NCBI GenBank assembly: GCA_963969495.1 | Contig: OZ018327.1 | Location: 31,999,175-32,063,174 of the forward strand | Source of the DNA: Ceratothoa steindachneri | Taxonomy: Eukaryota; Arthropoda; Malacostraca; Isopoda; Cymothoidae | Length of the DNA: 64,000 nt | Direction: 5' to 3' | In this document: positions 34,513 through 44,709 of the stretch, in pieces | How positions within the stretch are numbered: the stretch's first letter is position 1 | Layout of the letters: each line of letters starts with the position of its first letter | The notes under the pieces: model-generated | Seen by the model: the letters and a program-made list of their open reading frames with translations, nothing else | Database searches by the model: none | Told to the model about the DNA's origin: nothing | Program-made: the position numbers and the translations under genes

Positions 34513-37500
34513 GTAAGTTCTAATTACTAGAACTATTACTTTTAATATTTCGATTATAATCGCACAAATTTACGTAACACCTGAATACTTCACACCGTTT
34601 TTCATACAATACCATTACACCTGTTACCTCAATAGCAGAACCACTTGTTAGAACTAATTTTTCATAATTTCTAAAACTAATTACTAGGATTTAATGTTTC
34701 CAAATTTTTACAATTTTTTCAAATCTACCTAACACCTAAACACTTGCTTTTTTACACTACTACTTCAACTGTTATCTCGTCCGCATTATACTAGAACTAT
34801 TTTTTATAATTTCTAAACTAATTTTTCACAATTTCTAGAACTAATGTCGCAATTTCTAGAACTAATTTTCCAATTTGTAGAACGAATTTTCTCAATTTCT
34901 ATAAGTAATTTTTCACAATTTCTAGAAGTAATTTTTCATAACTTACAATCTTACAAATTTACGTAATACCTATTTTTTTACACTACCACTCCACCTGTTA
35001 TCTCGTCCACTATTTTTAATATCTAGTACTATTTTTTGATAACTTTTGTAACTTTACGTAACACCTTTTCACTTCACCGCACTTTTACTTACATTACCCC
35101 TCCCGCCTGTTATCTGCTGTTATCTGGCCTCTATTGCACCAAGTCATCTCCCCTTTTAGCTACTCGTGGTATGCCTCTTTCATACATCTTAAACTGCACC
35201 ATTTTCTTAATCTCCCATAACCCGGGTAGCGGATATTTCCTCGTTGGTTAAAAAGACACCTGTTCTCACAGGATAGGCAGGTGTCTTAGAGTCTAAATAC
35301 TCCTTGTGAATTTTGAAGTGTTACTTCAAGTATCTCCTGGCTTTTAATCCCTCGTCAATATACATGTACAAGTTGGCCCTCGACCAGTTAGAGCTTTAAT
35401 TAAATTCGCCTTCGACCAGTTAGAGCTTTAATTAAATTCGCCCTCGACCAGTTAGAGCTTTAATTAAATTCGCCCTCAACCAGTTAGAGCTTCAATTAAG
35501 TTCGCCCTCGACCAGTTAGAGCTTTAATTAAGTTCGCCCTCGACCAGTTAGAGTTTTAATTAAGTTTGCCCTCGACAAGTTAGAGCTTCAATTAAGTTCG
35601 CCCTCGACCAGTTAGAGTTTTAATTAAGTTCGCCCTCGACCAGTTAGAGCTTTAATTAAGTTTGCCCTCGACCAGTTAGAGTTTTAATTAAGTTCGCCCT
35701 CGACCAGTTAGAGCTTCAATTAAGTGCACCCTCGACGAGTTAAAGTTTTTAGTTACCTCTCGAGGATTTAGAGCTTTAACTTCCCCCTCGACCATTTACA
35801 GCTTTCATTTCCCCCTCGAATATTTACAATTAGAAGCTCCTCCTCGGTATGCACACGTTCAAGTCCCCCCTTGAGTATGAACAAGTTCGAATTTTCTTTC
35901 TTTTTTAGCTTCAATACCCTCGTTGGTTTAAAAGAACCATTCCTGAGGTTGTAGTTTGGACCCAAGGTCGCACATGAGTGGCGATACCAACCTTTTCTTA
36001 TATTTAATATAACAAAATAAGTCTAGGAATCGTCCCTGATTTTTTCCTCAGCTTAATTTTCAGTCTAATCTGCATTTTAGTGTTGGAGGGGGGGGCGTTC
36101 TCCCTCATCTCCCAGACCCCAACTCCTCCCGGACTAGACCATGTAATTCAACAATAAGTGTAAGGGGGGGGCCCGTTGGCCCCCCCCCCCCGGTGAGAGT
36201 AGAAAGAGGCAGTCTAGGATTACAGGGTGGTCCTTAAGCGGAGGCAAGTATAAAGTGGTCGTAAAGTCGTTACTCGGAGGGAACATACGTACAGGACCCT
36301 GTGCGTCGTTACTCGGAGAGAACATACGTACAGGACCCTGTGCGCCGTTACTCGGAGGGAACATACGTACAGGACCCTGTGCGTCGTTACTCGGAGGAAA
36401 CATACGTACAGGACCCTGTACATCTCTCTACCTATGGACTTTAAGATAACCGTGCTGTAGGATGGGGTCCCAACCCCTGCGAATCCGTACAAAAATCCCA
36501 TTAAATGCAATAGCAAAGCTCACCCCGAGGGATTTATCCTTGGTCGATAACGATTTGCCACAAACACGAGGAACGTTTACCACCAATCCGCGTGACGGTG
36601 GATCGCTTTACCGCAAAACAATATTTCATTCACATACGAATAAATTACCACTAGACTACCCACCAGTCAATTATTTACGACTAGATCCCGGTTCGAGAAC
36701 TACTTACGACAGTATATAGAAGGTTTTTTGCCACTAGAACGCGTGTCGATAACAATTTACCACTGGACCACGCGTCGGGGGAGTGGTAACCCGGGTGATG
36801 GAGGGAGATGCATAGGTTTCTCCTCGTTCGGGGTGCAAAGTCCGGACGAGACGTTGGGGGTGGTTATCACCCCCTCCCCTTCTGTATAGCTTCCGCGCAT
36901 TTTCATTTTCCCCATCTTCATCTGTCATCGCGAATCTCAATACCATAGCGGAGATGCTCGCATTGATTTTCGTTCCCCTTTATTATCTTTTCCCCTCTCT
37001 CCTATGTCTGACCTCATTGGATTACACAGGAACATGTTGGGTTCCTGTGATTTCAAGTCCCTTTCATTTTTCGTTCCTCTTTATTATCTTTTCTCCTCTC
37101 TCCTATGTCTGACCTCATTGAATTACACAGGTCGTGATTGAAACATGTTGGGTTCCTATGATTTCAAGCCCTTTTTATTTTCCCCTCTGCTCTCTATCTA
37201 CACTCTTATTTTATGAACGTTTACCTTCATACACTTTTGTTACGATCCTGTACTTACACAAACACTAATTTGAATGTGCAACTCGCCCCCCTCCCCCAAG
37301 TACGAATCTGCACCCAGGGTAAAATGCTTTATCATTCACATTCTTGTTTGTCTCTCACATAACGCAAGCAAGAGAAATTTGTCTCATTTAATTGGACGTC
37401 CATAATTATTATTATTATTATTCTATTTAACTAATGTCATTTTTTTCCCCCTCAGAGTAACAAACCTTTGATGGAAAAACGGCGCCGAGAAAGAATCAAC

Positions 37501-39788
37501 AAATCTTTGTCTTCAATCAAGGATTTGGTCTTGTCAGCTGAACAAGAAGATGTAAGTTCATAAGAGTTGGGTGTGTTCTCAAACGCTCCAAGTATACTTA
37601 AATATGCCCGAGATGCTTATCTTCCTAAGGTATACCGCTAGACTTGATTTTAAAAAACCTGTACTAAGACTAAGCTGCCGTTCTTTGGTTTTCGTTAGTT
37701 TAAATAATAATAACTAAGTCGGAAACATTTATCAGTATTTTTTTTAATTGTATTATGAAAAGATCGAACTGATAGTCTTATTAGACTTAACTCAAATACT
37801 ATTTTTTAGTGGTTTGAAGCAGAGAGTACTTTACAATTTACAGTAAAATACAGTAATAGCATCAAATGGAGAGCTCAGTATGGAATGTAATTATAGGATA
37901 TTCCATAAATGAATAGGTTTTAATTTACAGTAAAATACAGTATAACAGCGCAAGTAAGCTAGAGCTCAGCGTGAAATGCAATTATATGATGCCCAAATAT
38001 ATTTAATAGAGAAGTTGCAATCTTGCCGTGGCGTAACTTTAATAATGCAATGTTCATTTCTTTAACTTTTCGCATGAAATTTTATAAATATGATTCCTTT
38101 ATAATTAAACTGTTCAAATATCCTACTCAAGATAATTAAAATTGTTAAATATGAACCTCTGTGTAATTTAGTTTCAAGACAAGAAGGCGCACGCTTCTGT
38201 TAACTACTTTAGTTTTTGTTATATTCTGGAAGGTAGTCTCGAAGTATCTTTAATGAGGTGGTAAAGAGTTATGGTAGCTGCTCAATTTCCAGCTTGAGAA
38301 AACTTAGAACCAACTTAATATTTATGGTCATACGTTATCAGTGAGGTAAAATATATCTGGAGTTTTAACCAATTTGGTTTTTTGAACTTTTAAATTACAT
38401 ACAGAGCCAGATATGGGCTTAGTATTGTAATTCTATTTTTGATTTACTTATAAAGGTAGTCGTAGTCAAGTGTATGGTTCTTAATGGGGAATGGGCAAAA
38501 ATTGGGGCAACATGTGTAGTAAATGAACCGATTTATGTAGTATTAGATTATGTTGATGGGGAGGGGTAAGAAGCGATCATTAGTATTAGATTTTGTTGAT
38601 GATATAGTTAACCTTTCATAGATGTCACAACTACAGCTCTAAGTTTTAAGTCTGATAATTAAAAAATACTCCACATAATATTAAGTTAATGGAGTTTTTA
38701 AAGTTGATGATCTCTTTTCCTTTTGACAGGTTTCAAAACACAACAAACTCGAAAAAGCAGACATTTTAGAGATGACCGTCAAGTTTCTAAGACGTTTGCA
38801 TGAAAACCCAGATGTCATTCGTAAACCCAGCGAGGACTACAAGGCGGGATTCGATCGATGTACCTGGGCCGTTGAGAATTTCCTACAGCGCCATCCTAAC
38901 CCGACAGGCGAGACGTTAATGAACTTGGTTGGTCATTTGAGGTCGCTAGCTCAATCTCTCCGAGATGAACTGGTGCCCAGATGCGTTTCTGGTTGTTCCA
39001 CAGGTGGGGGAAAAATGAGGGTACGAGCTGCCCTTGACAGAAGCCTGCTTCAGGCTGGGGTGATCAGGTTGAAGAGATCCCCTTCCCCAGAAGTCTCCCC
39101 CACACTTGGATCCCCCCTTCAGCCGGAAGAGGTCCCTAAACACCCCAACGTCGTCCAAATAGTTAAGCAAGAGCTACAATCTCCTTCTTGGGAGCCCTCA
39201 CCCGGGGTCCACCCATTCCCCCCATCTCCTCCTGACTCATCTCGGTGTTCCAGTTCACCAGACTCTCTCAGGGGCAGCCCCCGGCACGTATTCGATCAAG
39301 GACCCTTCCCGCACGTGGTGGGGGAGCGGGAACCCACTCTTTGCTACAGATTCCCTCGCCCCGAACCCTATCTCCCCATTAGGTCAACGAGTCCCCCTAA
39401 ACCCCTTAACTTGACCGTACCCCGCCACGGGACCGAGACCCTGCCCATTTCTCCCCCAAGCCCAGGAGGGCCCAGTTTGTCCCCTGGGATGTCCACGAAT
39501 CGACATGTCGAAGACGGTTCCCGACCTCATCCATTGGCCCTCTTTCAATCCCCCTGGTCAGATACCAACGCTGGGGTCCCTACCGATGCCCAGCCCCTAA
39601 GAGAAGGTCCCTCCGTCTCCTTAAGGGCTGCCCCTTACCCCAAAAAGGACGTGGTGAGACGCTACCGCCGACAGTGCCCTTCGCCGGTGGTACCCCAAGG
39701 ATCCCCCTGGAGGCCCTGGATGGCACTCCCGAATGGCGAGGCCCCCGGCCCCAGTCGGGAGATGGAAGAAGACAAAGACGTCATCTAA
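34471..39788 (+). CDS. HES/Hairy-family bHLH-Orange transcriptional repressor (3 coding exons)
   Basis: The coding parts 34471-34512, 37456-37551 and 38730-39788 join in frame (1197 nt, 398 aa plus stop), each intron starting GT and ending AG. The family acts in the nucleus as DNA-binding repressors, often downstream of Notch, recruiting Groucho/TLE. Visible domains: basic region at residues 13-27 with the HES-type proline (RRSNKPLMEKRRRERIN); helix-loop-helix to about 72 (KLEKADILEMTVKFL); Orange domain about 83-123, starting YKAGF; a long Pro/Ser-rich C-terminal half; VKQELQSP at 191-198 (psi-K-x-E-x-x-S-P SUMO motif); PLNLT at 271-275 (CtBP-like); WRPW at 373-376. Oddities: basic-region ERIN where most HES proteins have ARIN, and 22 residues after WRPW, which normally ends the protein. 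Intron positions match those I know from vertebrate HES genes for the first two introns; a third intron after helix 2 is absent. Subfamily cannot be settled by eye, so no symbol is given. The sequence shows an intact frame; Notch control is inference. Confidence 0.93.
35366..35740. repeat. 32-bp tandem array in HES intron 1
   Basis: About 11-12 head-to-tail copies of a 32-bp unit containing CCCTCGACCAGTTAGAGC followed by TTTAATTAAGTTCG. Units differ by one to three bases (for example GAGCTTTAAT/GAGTTTTAAT/GAGCTTCAAT). More diverged units continue to about 35870. Confidence 0.93.
36226..36462. repeat. 39-bp x 4 tandem array inside a possible TIR-bounded MITE
   Basis: Four copies of a 39-bp unit (CGTTACTCGGAGGGAACATA then CGTACAGGACCCTGTGCGT) lie at about 36268-36424. 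They are bracketed by CAGGGTGGTCCTTAAG on the left and a diverged reverse complement ending CGTGCTG on the right, each next to a TA. The tandem array is certain. The terminal repeats are only loosely similar, so the MITE reading is weak. Confidence 0.6.
36967..37178. repeat. 101-bp tandem duplication in HES intron 1
   Basis: Two adjacent copies start TTTTCGTTCC and run through TATGTCTGACCTCATTG and CATGTTGGGTTCCT; the offset is about 101 bp. The second copy has an extra 10-bp GTCGTGATTG-type insertion after ATTACACAG. Confidence 0.88.
37456..37551 (+). CDS. HES gene coding exon 2 (basic region and helix 1)
   Basis: This 96-nt exon encodes 32 residues from SNKPLMEKRRRERINK to AEQED. It is bounded by a pyrimidine-rich tract ending CCCTCAG and by the donor GTAAGT. 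Both ends are phase 0. It carries the basic region, helix 1 and the start of the loop. Confidence 0.93.
37552..38729 (+). other. HES intron 2
   Basis: A 1178-bp AT-rich intron between coding exons 2 and 3, phase 0, GT...AG. It contains a weak pairwise repeat (TTTACAGTAAAATACAGTA at about 37838 and 37923) and no recognisable gene or mobile element. Confidence 0.8.
38730..39788 (+). CDS. HES gene coding exon 3 (helix 2, Orange, C-terminal motifs, stop)
   Basis: The exon follows the acceptor TTTTGACAG and opens with VSKHNKLEKADILEM, which completes the loop and helix 2. It then encodes the Orange domain and the Pro/Ser-rich tail. PLNLT lies at 39402-39416, VKQELQSP at 39162-39185 and WRPW at 39708-39719; TAA ends the frame at 39786-39788. 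Base composition is clearly more GC- and C-rich than the surrounding DNA. Confidence 0.93.
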   Translation, partial: VSKHNKLEKADILEMTVKFLRRLHENPDVIRKPSEDYKAGFDRCTWAVENFLQRHPNPTGETLMNLVGHLRSLAQSLRDELVPRCVSGCSTGGGKMRVRAALDRSLLQAGVIRLKRSPSPEVSPTLGSPLQPEEVPKHPNVVQIVKQELQSPSWEPSPGVHPFPPSPPDSSRCSSSPDSLRGSPRHVFDQGPFPHVVGEREPTLCYRFPRPEPYLPIRSTSPPKPLNLTVPRHGTETLPISPPSPGGPSLSPGMSTNRHVEDGSRPHPLALFQSPWSDTNAGVPTDAQPLREGPSVSLRAAPYPKKDVVRRYRRQCPSPVVPQGSPWRPWMALPNGEAPGPSREMEEDKDVI

Positions 39789-40340
39789 ATAACAGCGACA
39801 AGAGGAGAAACCTTTATAAAGATGAAGGAAAAGGAAAGTTCTATAAATTTCGAAGACGTGAGAATGGAAAAGAAAATAACAGAAGATAAAAAATAACAAG
39901 AAAAGGAAAAAAAACGATAACCAAGATTTTAAAAGGAAAAGACGAGAAGAAAATGGAGAAGACTTAAAAATGAAGTAGACGAAGAAAAGGGAGAAGACTT
40001 AAACAATGAAGAAAACAAAGAAAAGGGAGAATACTTAAAGAAAGAGAAATAGATGACTGAATAAAGGAGGAAAGGGTAATGATAACCACCTAATTAATGA
40101 AGACTTGAAACAAATGTATGAGAAAAAAAACTAGTTAAAGGAAGAAGACATTAAGAGATCGAAGGGAAAAGGAATAGATCAACAACAGCGGATAAGTGAG
40201 AATACCTAAAATTAAGACGTGGAAACAAGAAGGAAAAATAAAAGAATAAAAAAGAATGCAAATTCCACAACGCCATTTGTTCCACTCGGGGAAAACTCTT
40301 TCCTTCATTCATTTCCTAAATCTGTGATATAAATAAACTA
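39789..40340 (+). other. HES 3' flank / probable 3' UTR with polyadenylation signals
   Basis: Purine-rich sequence with a loose repeat of GAAGAC and AGGGAGAA blocks follows the stop codon. AATAAA hexamers lie at 40060-40065, 40237-40242, 40245-40250 and 40332-40337; any could be the poly(A) signal. The 3' end of the transcript cannot be placed. Confidence 0.45.
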
Positions 40341-40480
40341 TTTTTGCCTTAATTTATATTTCCTAAACAAAGTTTGCCTTATATTATTTCTTAAATAAAT
40401 CTTGCCTTATATTATTTCATAAATAATCTTTCTTTATATTTCTAAATAATATTTTATATTGTCTTCCATAAATAAATCTG
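40331..40480. repeat. Degenerate AT-rich tandem repeat
   Basis: About four diverged copies of a 33-36-bp unit containing TTGCCTTATATTATTTC and AAATAAA lie just downstream of the last candidate poly(A) signal. Confidence 0.6.
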
Positions 40481-40561
40481 TCATTTTTTAAAAAATTATT
40501 ATCTCAACTCGACAATCAACAGTACATTATTTAATCTCAATTTTATGATTACCTCTCATTG

Positions 40562-40567
<6 letters not shown>

Positions 40568-40622
<55 letters not shown>
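40568..40622. repeat. (AT)n microsatellite, left of hairpin element
   Basis: About 27 AT dinucleotides ending at the left arm of the hairpin element. Confidence 0.98.
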
Positions 40623-40626
<4 letters not shown>

Positions 40627-40838
40627 AAAAATCCCACAGGAAAATGAAAGGCGAATTCCAAGTAATTTCGATATCAAGGAATAACGAAAAAAATTACAAA
40701 GGTGGGGCATTGCTCTTCTGTTTCACACACACACACACATCACCTTTGTAAAATTTTTGCTTTATTCCTTTATAATGAACTGAACAAGTTCGAAAGTACT
40801 TGGAATCCGCCTTTCATTTTCCTGTGGGATTTTTTGCA
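40623..40838. mobile_element. Hairpin (foldback) element between two (AT)n tracts, copy 2
   Basis: The 42-nt arms 40623-40664 and 40797-40838 are inverted with one mismatch (begin TGCAAAAAATCCCACAGGAA). Inner arms (AAGGAATAACG...ACAAAGGTG and the inverse CACCTTTGT...ATTCCTT) extend the stem; the loop holds a short (CA)n. TATTGCTCTACTCACGCGCT follows and then (AT)n, as in copy 1. Confidence 0.88.
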
Positions 40839-40872
40839 TTTATTGCTCTACTCACGCGCTACTTTGTGAGTT

Positions 40873-40989
<117 letters not shown>

Positions 40990-41198
40990 GCTCCGAAGAT
41001 AAGTTGAGTCATGGGGTGCGTTGCTCACTGCCTTCCAGTACGCACTTAAAGTGGCTACGCTGATATATATGTATATGATTAGTTTGTAATAATTTATTTT
41101 TTGTACTTGAATATTTGTCCCTTTTTTGTATTTTTTTATTATTCCTTTATTAAGAGTCGATAAATTTGCTAGATTCTTTGATCTGGTGTTACTTTGAG

Positions 41199-41330
41199 AA
41201 GCGAAAACCAACGAAGGCAAGGAGAAGAGGGTTATAAAGAAAGCGGTCCAATTAGGCTGTGTAAAAAGGTATTGACCGAATAGTCCAAAGAGGAAACTAC
41301 TAGATGGTTTGCGCTTAACGAAACCGTTTT
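41199..41330 (+). repeat. Dispersed repeat R, copy 3
   Basis: Starts GCGAAAACCAACGAAGGCA and ends GTCCAAAGAGGAAACTACTA; matches 50945-51085 at both ends. Confidence 0.55.
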
Positions 41331-41689
41331 TTTTTAATTCTCCCTATAAGGCTTAGGAGGGACAAAGGTAAGGGGCATATGCAAAATGTAGGGTTTTCGG
41401 TCGGGATAGATTCAATGTAGAAGACGATAAGAGAGTGCTGTGGTGTTTAAAATTCAGATAAGAGGGAAATATACAAACATGGTTGTAGATGGGGCCGTAC
41501 CCCCTGGCATACCCGGTGCAGTTGGGTAGTTGATAGTTACCGTGGTAACTGAATGTCATTAGTGTTTAAGATCGTATATGTAGTAAGGACTACCCGAAGG
41601 TGATCCTGGACCAAATGGGCGTCCGCTATACTTCCAAATCACAGGGGGAGGGTGCGCATGAGAACCCCCTCGGGGCAACACTAGACCCC

Positions 41690-41840
41690 ATGTTGACAGG
41701 GTCGAAGAAGGTAACGTGTGATCCAATGACAACTGTTAAGTTAATCGTGTAAGGAAGTATCGAAAGCGCGAATGAAGATCTCGAAGCTAATGTGTTTGCG
41801 GATGAGGCTAAGATTACGGTGAACTCGCAACCGATTTAGC
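41690..41840 (+). pseudogene. Possible LINE reverse transcriptase scrap
   Basis: EDLEANVFADEAKITVNS on the + strand (41774-41827) resembles the NDLE...FADDTKIT block with the second Asp changed. Isolated and short, so weakly supported. Confidence 0.35.
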
Positions 41841-42155
41841 CAAATTAACAACATGCACTTTTAGAGCGATGATATTCAAGGGTGCCGACCAGATTTCTAA
41901 CATCAAAAAATGGAACTGGGACTAAAGAAACTAAGTTTATAGCGAACCCCATCCGATTGCCCCCTTTCCCCCCCCCCCCGCACCAGTAAATCCTTAATTT
42001 TTGTAATGATTGAGTTTCGAAAAGCTGACCAAGAGCCATTTAGTAATAGTGACTTGCTCTACGCCTCCACAGTGTTTATGGTTGACCTCACTGAGAGAGA
42101 TTCAGTGTGGATGGCACGCAATCTTCCAGACTTCGACTGGCTGCTAACTCGAGTA

Positions 42156-43056
42156 CAGGGTGTCCGAAAAGTTACTGTGCAATGGAAAAGGGCTTGGGTA
42201 AAGTTTTAATAAAAGGGAAGTTCTATTTACAATATTGCAAGAAATGATTCTGAAGACTAAAGAAGTCCGTAAGACGGTTATCCCACTAGGTCCATTTAGC
42301 TGAGTACAACCCTCGACATTCTGAGGAAGTGGTTGAAGTTCTTTCCATATGAAATATCCGTATTGAAATAGTTGAAAGAGAGTGATCATCAACCTCGCGT
42401 TGCAATTGGTTAAAGAACTTTCTTTGTGAGAAAGGTGAAGACATCTTTGATGTAAACTTCTCCACCAATGAGGCATGGTTTCATCTTTCTGAATCCATGA
42501 ACAGCCAGAACACTCATCTATAGAGCACTGAAAAAAAAACCCTCATGAACTCAAAGAAATTCATCTACACGATTGAAAGGTGAAGGTATGGTGGGTTTTA
42601 AATCGTACGCCTATCATTGGCACATTTTTCTTCAACCACACCATAATGGCAGAAAGTTACCACATTCACATTCAGGAACCATTCATAGACCAACTCATGA
42701 GCGTTTGCTTGAAGGAGGCTGGTTTCAAACTGTGCACCACTACAGTTTTTGAAATACTTCTTTGTTGATCGCGGAATCTGGCCTGCCTGGTATCATGACC
42801 ACATTCGTGGATTTTATTTTTAGGGTACACTGAAGGGACTAGTGTAGGAGAACCATCCACACAATATGGATCAGTTGAAAGCAGCCTTTACCCAACACAT
42901 CACTCCGGCCACCTTCCAGAATGTTTTCGATACTATACAACAACGTGCTGTAGACTTGTCTTTAAGCCTTTGGGGAACATTTACTGTAGGAGAAACTGCA
43001 ATATCTTAAATAAAACTTTAAGCATATTCCACTGCACAGTAACTTTTCGATCCCTG
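42156..43056 (+). pseudogene. Tc1/mariner-superfamily transposon, complete ends, decayed transposase
   Basis: 901 bp with terminal inverted repeats CAGGGTGTCCGAAAAGTTAC (left) and ...GTAACTTTTCGATCCCTG (right), flanked by TA on each side (42154-42155, 43057-43058). Inside, + strand remnants such as NEAWFHLSESMNSQNTHL, IIGTFFFNHTI and YHIHIQEPFIDQLM match the catalytic half of a DDE transposase of this superfamily. Stops and frameshifts interrupt them and the N-terminal DNA-binding half is missing. Type assignment is by eye. Confidence 0.75.
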
Positions 43057-43510
43057 TAGTAGTGATTAACAGAGGTAGGCCAGAGCAGCATTAAAATAAT
43101 CACGTTATTGGTTCTAGTTTTCAGTAATAATTTACACTGATCCCCATTTCAGTCTGTGACTGCAAATCTAGATACAAAACAGTGGTTCCTACAGGAAAGC
43201 TAACGTCAAAGTAAGACCATCCATGCACAAACTGTAGCCAGTAGTGCTTTTATCAGTGTGATAAACTGGCGTTTCCACTTTTACAAGGAAAAAAGTGAAC
43301 AAGGGCCTTTTCAAAATGGCTTGGTACAAATTTGAAGAAGTATAGCTAATTCATAGTGACATAGAGAACCTCTGAAATTTCATATATTGAGCAGATATTT
43401 AAAGGTTCCAACGAGGGTGAAAGAGACAGGAAATAGCGGGTTATTATCCAAACAAGGAAAGAATTCGTATATATACCTCTGGTCCAATTTGAGATTTAAG
43501 GAAATTCACT

Positions 43511-44709
43511 TACGAACGAGGGGGATGGCTGTTTGTGGGGGTGTTAACACAAGTCAGGACCTGCAACCACACTCTCCTGCCTCGTCTATTTAAAATGCAG
43601 TAGCTGATCGCAGATCGTCAGGCACAAAGTTTTCAACAATGGAGAAAGTTGAGCACCGCGCAGTGATCAAATCTTTGACCAAGGAAGGCAAGAATGCAAA
43701 ATAGATCTATGAACGCATGGTTGCAGTGTACACCGACACCGCCCCTTCCTCTGCAACCATTGCTCGCTGGAATAGGGAGTTCCGCCATGGTCGTAAGTCC
43801 CTTGAAGATGACCCCCATCCAGGACGCCCGTCAGACGTGACCAACGAGTACAATGTGGCCCGTGTGGAGAGGATGATCCTCGAAAATCGTAGGGTGAAGG
43901 TCGAAGAAATCGAGGGAGAACTTGGAATATCACATGGAAGTGTTATGAACATCATCCACGACAATTTGGCCATGCCTAAGGTCTCTGCCCGTTGGGTCCC
44001 TGTAAACCTCACGCGTCATGATCGACTTCAGCGTCGTCAAAGTTTGGAGGACCTGCTGCTTCTGTACAACCAAGACCCGGCGGGATTCGAGTCACGCATA
44101 GTGACAGGTGATGAAACATGGGTCCATCACTGGGATCCCGAGACCAAGCTCGAAAGCATGGCCTGGACGCACAGGGGCTCCCGACCTCCATCAAGTTCCG
44201 GGCCCAACCCTCAACCGGGAAGATCATGGCCACCATCTTCTGGAATTCTGAAGGAGTGTTGATGGTGGACTATGCGCCTCGTGGAAGGACAATCACAGGC
44301 CAATATTACGCCGAGGAACTGGCTGGGTTGAAGAAGTGCATCCGTCAGAACCGGCGCGGCAAGTTGACACGCGGTGTTCCGCTCCTCCACCACAAGGCCA
44401 GAGTTGCACAAGCTGCCCTGCGTGATTGCGGATTCGAGGAGCTCAACCATCCCCCCTACAGCCCAGTGCAGCTCAAGTCTGCACTACGTGGACGCCGGTT
44501 TGGGGACGATGAAGATGTCCAGCTCGCCGTCCAGGAGTGGATTGAACAGCAGTCGGGAGATTTCTGATTGTCGGGAATTCGAAGCCTCAGGGACAAGTGG
44601 CGCAAGTGCATTGAAGTCGAGGGTAGTTATATTGAAAAAAAAAACCACACTTTTCCTCAAATCTCGTTTCCTTATATCCGAATTTCAAACTTATTGACCG
44701 CCCCTCGTA
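43511..44709 (+). pseudogene. Mariner transposon with inactivated transposase
   Basis: Transposase frame from ATG 43639: TAG at 43702-43704, then the HTH region (ATIARWNREFRHGRKSLEDD, HPGRPSDV, ISHGSVMNIIHDNL), the first catalytic Asp in TGDETWVHHWDPE (Asp 44110-44112), and a frameshift near 44180. It continues as KFRAQPSTGKIMATIFW, RGKLTRGVPLLHHKARVAQ, FEELNHPPYSPVQL, RGRRFGDDEDV and TGA at 44565-44567, with homology to about 44634. Small deletions remove the residues holding the second and third catalytic Asp, after LLH and after YSP. The 3' end reads GACCGCCCCTCGTA (to 44709); the left end near 43511 (TACGAACGAGGGG) is uncertain. Usual length is about 345 aa. Confidence 0.85.

Larger units (their letters stand above)
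34513..37455 (+). other. HES intron 1, filled with tandem arrays
   Basis: A 2943-bp phase-0 intron. About 34560-35060 is AT-rich sequence with a degenerate repeat built on TTTCTAGAACTAATTTT. It is followed by the 32-bp array, a 39-bp x 4 array and a 101-bp duplication listed separately. No additional exon is seen. Confidence 0.75.

Noticed and set aside
35366..35740. Another CRISPR-like regular array (32 bp)
   Set aside because: Head-to-tail monomers without spacers, inside an intron.
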